Source: SAR202 cluster bacterium Io17-Chloro-G7
GTDB taxonomy: Bacteria; Chloroflexota; Dehalococcoidia; UBA3495
DNA: 19,975 nucleotides
Direction of reading: 5' to 3'
Assembly (NCBI GenBank): GCA_002817055.1
Contig: MUCU01000016.1
Location: forward strand, 1 to 19,975
The position numbers were made by a program, and so were the translations under genes. Of this stretch, positions 7,129 through 13,994 are shown in pieces (position 1 is the first letter of the stretch; each line of letters opens with the position of its first letter). Under the pieces are notes generated by a model, which made no database searches, had not been told where the DNA came from, and saw nothing but the letters and a program-made list of their open reading frames with translations.

Positions 7129-7746
7129 ATGAAAATCGAGAAGACGTCGCTAGCATCGGCTAAGACAAAATCGAAGGTATCTTCCAGGAGAACGGCGGCG
7201 GCAGCTCCACGAAAAACGTCGGCGACAGTATCGATGAAATATCATCTATTTCAGGTTAGCGCCGGATGGATTGGTGTGATGGGGTCCGGACACGGGTTGC
7301 GGAGACTTAGCTTGCAGCCAACTCCTCAAGATAGCCTGGAAGGACTTGGCACGGACCTGGAACGGTCGGAGAATAATCCATCGTTTTTTGCGAAAGAGCA
7401 GGAATGCTTGGAACGGTATTTTTCCGGGGACACGAGGGCGTTGGATGAAATCGAGTTGGACTTTGCCGGCGCTCCGCCCTTTTTCAGTGCCGCCTGGAAA
7501 GCCTGTCGCAGCATTCCGGTCGGCGAGACCAGAAGTTATGCCTGGCTTGCGGCTGAAGCCGGAAGCCCTTTGGCCGTCAGAGCCGCTGGCCAGGCTATGG
7601 CGAGAAACCCCTTTGCCCTGGTAATCCCGTGTCATCGAGTCATCGCCAGTGATGGGGACCTAAGGGGGTACGGAGCCGGAGGTTTAACCGTTAAAGCAGA
7701 ACTGCTCAATATGGAACACGATCATCGGACCAAGTCCGAAAATTAA
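7129..7746 (+). CDS. ogt: Methylated-DNA--protein-cysteine methyltransferase (O6-alkylguanine repair)
   Basis: It repairs O6-alkylguanine by transferring the alkyl group to its own cysteine. The active-site motif IPCHRV contains Cys168 in this numbering. Upstream are the helix-turn-helix region with VGETRSYAWLAAEAGSP and RAAGQAMARNP (the conserved Arg-Ala-x-Gly-x-Ala-x-x-x-Asn-Pro pattern), and downstream GYGAGG. These are the hallmarks of the Ogt/AGT C-terminal domain. An N-terminal subdomain (about 36-110) is poorly conserved, as usual. The first 35 residues are a Lys/Arg/Ser/Ala-rich low-complexity tail not typical of the family, which may aid DNA binding or be a misplaced start. I chose ATG 7129 because GGAGAGGG lies 8 nt upstream; ATG 7234 would remove the tail and TTG 7084 would extend it. 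An alpha/beta hydrolase follows after 61 bp. The gene symbol is by family; ada-C or mgmt naming would also fit. Confidence 0.92.
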   Translation: MKIEKTSLASAKTKSKVSSRRTAAAAPRKTSATVSMKYHLFQVSAGWIGVMGSGHGLRRLSLQPTPQDSLEGLGTDLERSENNPSFFAKEQECLERYFSGDTRALDEIELDFAGAPPFFSAAWKACRSIPVGETRSYAWLAAEAGSPLAVRAAGQAMARNPFALVIPCHRVIASDGDLRGYGAGGLTVKAELLNMEHDHRTKSEN

Positions 7747-7807
7747 TCTCAAATATTGATTTCGGTTGGCGCTGTTTTTCAAACATATGCTGCAAATGTG
7801 ACTTGCG

Positions 7808-8761
7808 ATGGATAATCATGTCTCAGATAATCTGGCTAGCGAGCGAGCCCCAGGGGCCGCTGGCGATCTAGGAGTTTGCCCCTTGGAGGACAAGAACTCG
7901 AATCCCCACCTACCCCCGGAAAAGTGGGCCGATATAGGCTCATTGCGGATGCGTTACCTCGACTGGGGTGGCGACGGGCCTCCTATCATGGCTTTACACG
8001 GATTGGCTTCCTCCGGCAACTGGTACGACATTGTCGCCAGGATGCTTTCGGATGGATACCGCATAATCGCCCCCGACCAGCGCGGACATGGTAAAACTAC
8101 CCAGGCCAGCAGCGGATATGACTGGCCAACCCTAGCAGCCGACATTGCTGGGCTCATGGATGTCGAAAATATTAGTCAGGCGGCGGTGTTAGGGCACTCT
8201 TGGGGTGGACACGTGGCATCTGCCCTGGCGGCCCACTTCCCGGATAGGGTGCAAAAGCTGGTAATGATCGAGGGCGGGTATTTGGACGCTCGCTTGGGTG
8301 AAGAAGCGACTTGGGAAAGTTTCTCTCACCGGGTGCGTCCCCGCAATGTGTCCGGCGATCGGGAAGAGTTCCTGGACCGGTTGCGCGTCCAACTGTCGGA
8401 CTGCTGGAGTGAAGATTTGGAGCGTATTGTCCAGACCATGGTGTATGAAGATGAAGATGGGATGATTCAAGATATCTTGAGACCCCACAATCACGCCCAA
8501 GTAATCCGCACCATGTGGGATTTCCCTCCAGCATCCGTTCTACCAAATGTGGAATGCTCGTCCCTGATCATCCCTGCTGGACCGACGCCGGATCGTGTTG
8601 GCTCAGATTACGCGGTGCGCCGCGTCGCAATGGTGGATTCGGCTATGGGGTATCTAAAAAACGGCCAAGTGAATTGGATTCCTGAAACAATTCATGACAT
8701 TGGCTACCACAAACCCCAAGAACTGGCTCAAGTCATTAGAGAGTTTCTTGCCCAAAGTTAA
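7808..8761 (+). CDS. Alpha/beta-fold hydrolase
   Basis: This is a serine hydrolase of 317 residues. The oxyanion-hole motif LHGLASSG is followed by the APDQRGHGKT loop. The nucleophile elbow GHSWGG places Ser131 as the catalytic residue, and His296 in ETIHDIG is the likely catalytic base. A cap region lies at about 165-235. The fold and spacing match the epoxide-hydrolase/haloperoxidase/esterase superfamily; the substrate cannot be read from sequence. Residues 1-38 precede the fold and look disordered. No signal peptide is present, so it should be cytoplasmic. No good Shine-Dalgarno precedes ATG 7808, but no better start exists before the fold begins. It lies 61 bp after the alkyltransferase gene on the same strand and could share its transcript. 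The radical SAM gene downstream has its own promoter. Confidence 0.88.
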   Translation: MDNHVSDNLASERAPGAAGDLGVCPLEDKNSNPHLPPEKWADIGSLRMRYLDWGGDGPPIMALHGLASSGNWYDIVARMLSDGYRIIAPDQRGHGKTTQASSGYDWPTLAADIAGLMDVENISQAAVLGHSWGGHVASALAAHFPDRVQKLVMIEGGYLDARLGEEATWESFSHRVRPRNVSGDREEFLDRLRVQLSDCWSEDLERIVQTMVYEDEDGMIQDILRPHNHAQVIRTMWDFPPASVLPNVECSSLIIPAGPTPDRVGSDYAVRRVAMVDSAMGYLKNGQVNWIPETIHDIGYHKPQELAQVIREFLAQS

Positions 8762-8892
8762 CCGCCCCATGATATAACGAGGTGGGATGGGATTCAGTCG
8801 GATTGGGGTACTCATTTTGCGTTGAGGGCAATCCAAAAGGGGCGAAAAGAGTAAACTAGAGAATAGTCGCGAAATTGTTGGTTTTGTTAGCG

Positions 8893-8921
8893 TTGACATA
8901 CGAAAAATGCGCCGGTATGTT
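8893..8921 (+). promoter_or_regulatory. Sigma70-type promoter of the radical SAM gene, with inverted repeat
   Basis: A perfect TTGACA (8893-8898) is separated by exactly 17 bp from TATGTT (8916-8921), four of six -10 positions. An inverted repeat ACATAC (8896-8901) / GTATGT (8915-8920) overlaps both boxes and could be a repressor site. Transcription would begin near 8928, giving a leader of about 175 nt. The rest of the 340-bp gap before the gene holds only the hairpin at 8981 and no coding region. Confidence 0.6.
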
Positions 8922-8980
8922 TTCTCTGGTAGAGATTCTCTATCCTGGCCAACATAAAATCATTGAGTCTTGCCTTAATC

Positions 8981-9022
8981 CAGCCCAATCGATGGACCCA
9001 TTCTATGGAATAGATTGGGCTG
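8981..9022 (+). promoter_or_regulatory. Long hairpin in the leader of the radical SAM gene
   Basis: CAGCCCAATC (8981-8990) pairs perfectly with GATTGGGCTG (9013-9022); the 22-nt loop can form a smaller CCAT/ATGG stem. It lies inside the predicted leader, about 80 nt before the start codon. No T-run follows, so it is not a terminator. I do not recognise a known riboswitch; the cobalamin consensus is not apparent. Confidence 0.45.
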
Positions 9023-9101
9023 TGAGTCTGGTCGGTACTCTGAACTCAGGTAAAGCCCGGCTTGTTTGTTAGCCCGGCTCACCTCTAAAGAGGGGAATCC
9101 G

Positions 9102-10637
9102 GTGAAGATCGAAAAAGTTACCTTTATTAGCCCTGAATTGCCTTATTGGAATTTGGTGACCCATGCCGTGTTCCCAGAATACGGCGTACCGGTGGTAGCA
9201 ACTCTCACCAGGGACGCCGGGTATGACGTAAAAGCCTATGTGGAGCACATAGGCCCCATCGATTGGGACGATGTCATGAAGTCAGACGTGGTGTGTTTCC
9301 ACGCCTTCAGTTCCACCATGCCGAAAACCATTGACTACATAAAAAAGATCAAGGACGTTAAGCCGGAGATGCCCATCGTCATAGGGGGAACTCACGCTTC
9401 CGTTATGTGGGAGGACACGCTCCAATACTGCGATTTGGTGGTGCGGAAGGAAGGTGACGAAACGCTGCCCGAGGTTTTGGACACATGGAAGAACGATGGT
9501 AACTTAAGTAAAGTCCTTGGGATTTCCTATTGGGACCACGGAAAGGTCAGGAGCACCCCTGACCGGCCATTTACTCAGGACTTTGAGGTTATTCCGGACC
9601 TGGAGCTAATTTCAGGTTATTTGAATTGGCCCCGGTGGAAGCTGCTGTTCAAGCTTAAGATGCGCTGGCAGCTCCTTCAGACAAGCAGAGGGTGCCCTTA
9701 TGACTGCTCCTTTTGTATAGCGCCCAGAGAGTTGGGCCGCGCCTACCGGTTGCGTAGCATCGACAACATAATCGCAGACATCAAGTACCAGCAAAAGCTG
9801 GTTGGCTCCAAGTATTTCTTTATCGTTGACAATCACTTTACGGTAAATAGGCAACGTTCCAAGGACCTGCTAAACCGGATAATAGAAGAGAAAATTCAAT
9901 GGTACGGGATCTGCTTCACTAGGATGGAGGTGGCTCGGGACGAAGAGCTTTTGGCCCTGCTCAAGAAAGCTCAGATCAACACGCTCTACATGGGCCTTGA
10001 ATCTTTCGACAACAACGTATTGAAGCTGCTGAACAAAGCTCAGACCCAGGAAGGCCTGAGGAAATCTTTGGCCACCATAAAATCCCACGGGTTAAGGGTT
10101 TTGGGTTCCTTTGTCATGGGTTCCGACGAAGACACGGTGCAGAGCCTTAGAGCGACAATTCAGTCCGCAATCGAAATAGACATTGATTATGTAGCCCTTT
10201 TCCCGCTGAGCGGCTACCCGGAGTTGAACTCTCCCAACATAAAAATAAACCGGTTCTTCTTGCCTTCATGGGACCGTTTGGACGGGACATTCGTAATGTT
10301 TTTGCCCAAGAATATGAAGCCAAGCACACTGCAACGGGAGATTAACAACGCTTATAAGAAGTTCTACGGACCGAAGCAGGTTATGCGTAGGCTGATCAAA
10401 GGGGACATTTGGTGTGGCCTGAAGCGGATCGCTTACAACTACTGGGCGTGGGAAATCCGTCGCAGCACTAAGACGTGGATAAAGTACCTAGAAAGCGTCG
10501 AGGGCAAGTATTACGACGAAAACGATAAGCTGATTGAAGATATGCTGCCGGAGGAAGGGATTCACCCAGCCCAATTCCCGGGTTCTTCATTGGCGGCGGG
10601 CTTGGAAAGAACGGCCATTACCATGGGTGGGGATTAA
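9102..10637 (+). CDS. B12-binding-type radical SAM protein
   Basis: The 511-residue protein has an N-terminal Rossmann-like domain of the cobalamin-binding type at about 5-140. Its features are the PEYGVPVVATLTRDAGYDV start, VVCFHAFSST and PIVIGGTHASV. A radical SAM core follows at about 185-410 with SRGCPYDCSFC, giving cluster ligands Cys198, Cys202 and Cys205. The supporting strands are FIVDNHFT, MGLESFD and GSFVMGSDEDT. A C-terminal region of about 100 residues is specific to the protein. The classic DxHxxG cobalamin-ligand motif is absent, which is common in this class. Members methylate, cyclise or rearrange unreactive carbons in lipids, tetrapyrroles and natural products; the substrate here is unknown. 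Start: GTG 9102 with AGAGGGG 6 nt upstream; the frame is open to 9066. It has its own promoter and ends at a strong terminator. Two SAM methyltransferases lie beyond it on the opposite strand. Confidence 0.9.
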   Translation: MKIEKVTFISPELPYWNLVTHAVFPEYGVPVVATLTRDAGYDVKAYVEHIGPIDWDDVMKSDVVCFHAFSSTMPKTIDYIKKIKDVKPEMPIVIGGTHASVMWEDTLQYCDLVVRKEGDETLPEVLDTWKNDGNLSKVLGISYWDHGKVRSTPDRPFTQDFEVIPDLELISGYLNWPRWKLLFKLKMRWQLLQTSRGCPYDCSFCIAPRELGRAYRLRSIDNIIADIKYQQKLVGSKYFFIVDNHFTVNRQRSKDLLNRIIEEKIQWYGICFTRMEVARDEELLALLKKAQINTLYMGLESFDNNVLKLLNKAQTQEGLRKSLATIKSHGLRVLGSFVMGSDEDTVQSLRATIQSAIEIDIDYVALFPLSGYPELNSPNIKINRFFLPSWDRLDGTFVMFLPKNMKPSTLQREINNAYKKFYGPKQVMRRLIKGDIWCGLKRIAYNYWAWEIRRSTKTWIKYLESVEGKYYDENDKLIEDMLPEEGIHPAQFPGSSLAAGLERTAITMGGD

Positions 10638-10676
10638 CCAGCATAGCTACTGACTTAACACCTTCGAAACCACAGT

Positions 10677-10729
10677 AATTGGCAATAAAAAAGGCCCCGA
10701 TCAAGTCGGGGCCTTTTTTATTGCCAATT
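10677..10729. terminator. Bidirectional intrinsic terminator with a perfect 24-bp stem
   Basis: The arms at 10677-10700 and 10706-10729 are exact complements around a TCAAG loop. The core GGCCCCGA / TCGGGGCC is GC-rich and is flanked by A6 on one side and T6 on the other, so it works on both strands. It separates the convergent radical SAM (plus) and METTL27-like (minus) genes and lies 6 bp from the stop codon of the latter. Confidence 0.95.
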
Positions 10730-10735
10730 GATTAT

Positions 10736-11362
10736 CTACACACGGTAGGCCCAGATCTGGTGGAAAACCTCGGGCTCCCCCTTCGGCAACGGTTGGTATG
10801 GATCGGACGCCTCTGCCAGCTTCCACTTTCCTTGGGCCTCCAACTCGCTCTGCTTTTCTTTAAAACCCGCGCCCTCATACATGTCGGTCCGCAGGCTGAA
10901 CACCACGTGTCCGCCGGGCTTGGTGACCCGTATCAACTCGTCGAAAGCGCTGGCCGGGGCGTGGCCCAGGGTAAACACGCCGACGCTGATCACACCATCG
11001 AAACTGTCGCTGCTAAAGTCTAGGGTTTCCCCCATCACCATTTGGTGGAGCTCGGCGTAAATATTCTTGTTGCGGGCTTCCTCAAGCATCCCTTGGGAAA
11101 GGTCCATCGCCACTAAGTTTGTGAAGCCGAGGGCGGCGAGGGCCTCACCGGCCAATCCAGTCCCTGCTCCTGCGTCCAAGACCTTGGCGGACTTGGGCGT
11201 CAGCTTCGCGAAAACGTCGGCGGCAGTTTGTGGGGCGTTCCAGGCGAAGTCCTCTTCCAAGTCCCGGTCATATTCGCTAGCCCACTGGTCGTACCGCTCC
11301 TCCAACTCCTGATTATTCGTGGATGCGTATACGTATTGAACCTTGTTTTCGGCATCGGGCAT
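10736..11362 (-). CDS. SAM-dependent methyltransferase, METTL27/WBSCR27-like
   Basis: A class I methyltransferase of 208 residues. Motif I is VLDAGAGTGLAG (61-72), motif II is LVAMDLSQGML (83-93), motif III lies around DGVISVGVFTLGH, and a post-motif GGHVVFSL strand follows. The N-terminal VYASTNNQELEERYDQWASEYD pattern is the hallmark, by recall, of the METTL27/WBSCR27-like group, whose substrates are poorly known. It is soluble, with no signal peptide. Start: ATG 11362 with AGGA about 10 nt upstream. It is the last gene of a minus-strand run, 86 bp after the second methyltransferase, and ends at the two-way terminator. The two methyltransferases are not close copies of each other, so recent duplication is unlikely. 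Confidence 0.88.
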   Translation of the reverse strand: MPDAENKVQYVYASTNNQELEERYDQWASEYDRDLEEDFAWNAPQTAADVFAKLTPKSAKVLDAGAGTGLAGEALAALGFTNLVAMDLSQGMLEEARNKNIYAELHQMVMGETLDFSSDSFDGVISVGVFTLGHAPASAFDELIRVTKPGGHVVFSLRTDMYEGAGFKEKQSELEAQGKWKLAEASDPYQPLPKGEPEVFHQIWAYRV

Positions 11363-11448
11363 TCTAAACCGTTCCTAACCGCGCCTCGCCAGATTGAGAT
11401 ATTCCATTCGGATATTGACCGGGCGTAGGTGTCTATCGTCCTCGTATA

Positions 11449-12267
11449 TTACTTCTGGCAGACGAAAAACCCCCACCCTACCTCATTGTCGGTCACCGCT
11501 TGGGCCGTCTGAATGTACGCCGTGGTCAATTCCCGGAAGTGCTCGGCGTGCTCTCCGTCGCTTTTGGGCGTGCGTTCGGACAGGCAAATATAGCTGGTCC
11601 GCAGGTGTTCCGATAAATCACGTGCTTCTAAAATCTTGAATCCCTGGGCCTTTAGAGCAGTCTGATACGACTCGAAGCTGAATTCCGTATCGAATAACAA
11701 CCGGTCATACACGTATTTTTGCGCCTCTGGAGATATGTCCGTTTTGGGCTTAATCAGGTCGTCAAAGACCATGATCCCGCCGTCTTCCAAAACTCGGTAG
11801 GCCTCGCTCAAAGCGTCGGATTTACCATGGACATGATAAATAACCGCCTGACTCCACACATGGGAAAAGGTGCCGTCTTCGAAGGGCAACTCGGTGGCGG
11901 AAGCCTTCTCGAAGGCCAAGCGGCTCTGCAATTCCGGAGTCTGGTTGGAGCGGCTCTTTTCGGCGTTGCCTATCCGTACACCGCTCAAATCCACCCCGGT
12001 GACGCGGCAGCCCTGAGTTTCCGATAGCCAGATGGCGGTTGTTCCGTTTCCGCAGCCCAAGTCAAGAACCTTAGCATCCTGACCGATTTTCCCCTGTTCG
12101 ATCATTATATTGTTGAGGTTGGCGCAGGCCTTGATGAAGTCATTGCCCGTATTTTGGTCGAAGACTCCCCAATGGACGCTTCCTTCCTGGTCCCAAAACG
12201 CACGGTAGATTGCGTCCTGACCGTCGTAATAGGACTCGGTGTCTTGCTCGGTGTATTTGCCGCTCAA
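11449..12267 (-). CDS. SAM-dependent methyltransferase, small-molecule type
   Basis: A class I methyltransferase of 272 residues. Motif I is VLDLGCGNGTTA (67-78), motif II is VTGVDLSGVRI (89-99), an FSHVWSQAVIYHV segment forms the active-site region, and a GGIMVFDDLI strand follows. The N-terminus (YYDGQDAIYRAFW...HWGVFD) resembles the family of sarcosine/dimethylglycine, tocopherol and sterol methyltransferases, which act on small amines or prenylated compounds. The substrate is not readable here. The start is TTG 12267, supported by GGAGGA about 8 nt upstream; no closer ATG is in frame before the conserved start of the fold. It lies 141 bp downstream of panD on the same strand and upstream of the METTL27-like gene. 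Co-transcription is possible but is not shown by overlap. Confidence 0.88.
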   Translation of the reverse strand: MSGKYTEQDTESYYDGQDAIYRAFWDQEGSVHWGVFDQNTGNDFIKACANLNNIMIEQGKIGQDAKVLDLGCGNGTTAIWLSETQGCRVTGVDLSGVRIGNAEKSRSNQTPELQSRLAFEKASATELPFEDGTFSHVWSQAVIYHVHGKSDALSEAYRVLEDGGIMVFDDLIKPKTDISPEAQKYVYDRLLFDTEFSFESYQTALKAQGFKILEARDLSEHLRTSYICLSERTPKSDGEHAEHFRELTTAYIQTAQAVTDNEVGWGFFVCQK

Positions 12268-12408
12268 TCTAGTTTTCCTCCAAATTCGCCGGGAACGTTG
12301 AGCGTGGTAGTTATTTAAGCCGTCGGCGCGCCGTATGGTGAGTATCCCTGGTCCACGGTGCGGGTGAGGCTGTTATATAACATTTGCCCGACGACCGATT
12401 CGATTGGC

Positions 12409-12780
12409 TCAGTGGACCTGCTCAGGGGCTTTGGCGCCTTCCAGGTACTCTACGAACTCGTTTGCTTCATTGACCAGGATCATCTGAGGCTCAATGGGCT
12501 CGTCGGTTGATTCAAATGACATGATGATTACGCAGTTGCCTTGGCTGCTCAGACGAGCTGCGGCGCCTTGGACAGCGATTACGCCGGAGCCTCGCTCGCC
12601 AGCTATCGCATAGGTCTCGAATCGGTTGCCATTGGTTATGTCACATACCAGGACCTTTTCAAAATCCCACAGATCGATGCGCTCCATTAACTCTTCGTCA
12701 ATAAGAATGCTGCCTATGTAATCAGGATTGGCGTCGGTCACGTATGCTCGGTGAATCTTGGACCTTAGTACTATTCTCAT
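12409..12780 (-). CDS. panD: Aspartate 1-decarboxylase
   Basis: PanD makes beta-alanine from L-aspartate for pantothenate and coenzyme A. The 123-residue proenzyme cleaves itself between Gly23 and Ser24 (DYIGSILID), and the new N-terminal pyruvoyl group is the cofactor. The lysine/histidine start RSKIHRAYVT, the NGNRFETYAI segment with the conserved Tyr, ERGSGVI, and the GAAARL loop are all in place, so the enzyme should be active. The last 30 residues are the variable tail. Start: ATG 12780 with AGAGGAAA about 5 nt upstream. No other pantothenate gene is nearby. The gene is transcribed toward the two methyltransferases, and a short hairpin lies in its leader. Confidence 0.95.
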   Translation of the reverse strand: MRIVLRSKIHRAYVTDANPDYIGSILIDEELMERIDLWDFEKVLVCDITNGNRFETYAIAGERGSGVIAVQGAAARLSSQGNCVIIMSFESTDEPIEPQMILVNEANEFVEYLEGAKAPEQVH

Positions 12781-12804
12781 AATTTCCTCTTATGCGCAAA
12801 AAGT

Positions 12805-12824
12805 TCTTTGGCACAAACCAAAGA
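12805..12824 (-). promoter_or_regulatory. Small hairpin in the panD leader
   Basis: TCTTTGG and CCAAAGA are 7-bp arms around a 6-nt loop, 25-44 nt upstream of the panD start. On the minus strand a short T-run (ACTTTTTG) follows, so it resembles a weak attenuator just before the gene. The stem is AU-rich and could equally be chance. Confidence 0.3.
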
Positions 12825-13994
12825 TGCTTAATATTTAGTGGCTGGTTTACTGCATATGGTGCTTGGCGCCGGTACTAGGCAATTTAAATTCATGACTGGC
12901 TGGGGTAACGCTGGTACCATTCTGAGCCCACCCTCGCTCGATCCTGTCTCGAGCCCCTGTATCTAACCAGCGATGGGACCGGTTTGGCCTGAAGTTTCCC
13001 TATTTCGACTCCTTCCCGTTTGAGAACCAAGGCTCGGCCCGACCCCACTCTAAACACCCCTCAGCCAATTCCTCATACAGCAAAATATTGTGGATAAATT
13101 TAGTCGGTTTGTTGTATTTGCTACTGCACCCTATTTAGGTATTGGCAGAATTCTTACAGTAATAGGCCCGCCATATCCCTTATCTAATGGCTACAATTGG
13201 GGATAATAGGTGGGTTGGAGCCAGAGGGTGGTAGATTGAAGCCCAGAGTTAGGGCTCGCAGGGGAGTTGGCGGTTGGGGCGGGAGCGGCGAGTTGCTGCC
13301 ATCAATTGATATATGCCGGTGAAGCGGCGTTGTCGGGTCTGTTTCCAAACACCTCCCGGCTCCAAACGCATGCTGGCTGGAAATAGCAGCTTCATATTCT
13401 CACCTAATTTGAATGACCATCTCACCAGAGACCGTCATAGCTAATTTATGTCTGTGGCAACCGATTTTAACGAACCGGCGCAGTGTATCAGCGTGAAGCG
13501 GCCTCGTCAAATTTTCTAGCCTTATCTCGAAGAGGAATGCGTCTTATTTCGGGACATTTACTGCAAAAATCCACAAAAATGCTCCCACAGGTTTCTAGTA
13601 TTAGGTTCAAACCTAGGAAAACTTTAACGAAGTCTTGCTAAGAATTGACATTGCGTCTAATCGTGACTGAGTTTAGGTAGGCGCAAGGGCATCGTTGGGT
13701 TGCCGGCGGCGGCAGACTCCAGCACGGTGATAAGACCTGGTAACGTCGCTTAATCGGTCGCTGCGGTGATGCGTATGGGGATCAAAAACAAAGGTGCGAG
13801 GCCTAAATTATTGATCGCGACAGATTGTCCATGCTGATAAATGGGGCCGGTGCAGGCTAGCCTTCTGAGCACTTCTGCCCAGGCGGCAGATTAGCGTTAG
13901 CCAGCATATAATGAGAGCTTAAGCCTAAGCTGCAAAATTGTTGGTGATGCCCCGCTACTTTCCGATGTTTCTGTAAGCACTGACGAGAGATTCG
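12825..13994. other. 1.2-kb stretch with no recognisable gene
   Basis: No reading frame of useful length and no rRNA, tRNA, tmRNA or RNase P hallmark is visible on either strand. Small features are a palindrome TAGGTT-CA-AACCTA at 13602-13615, a TTGACA at about 13646-13651 without a good -10, a short GC hairpin TGCCG-GCGG-CGGCA near 13700, and AGCTTA-AGCC-TAAGCT at 13916-13931 downstream of dnaE, which lacks a T-run and is a weak terminator candidate. The stretch may be decayed coding sequence or an unrecognised RNA. Confidence 0.5.

Noticed and set aside
10679..11023. Plus-strand frame starting in the terminator
   Set aside because: It lies antisense to the METTL27-like gene and starts inside the perfect terminator stem.
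13590..13630. GGTTCAAACC segment resembling a tRNA T-arm
   Set aside because: No acceptor stem, anticodon arm or D-arm fits around it; it is only a short palindrome.
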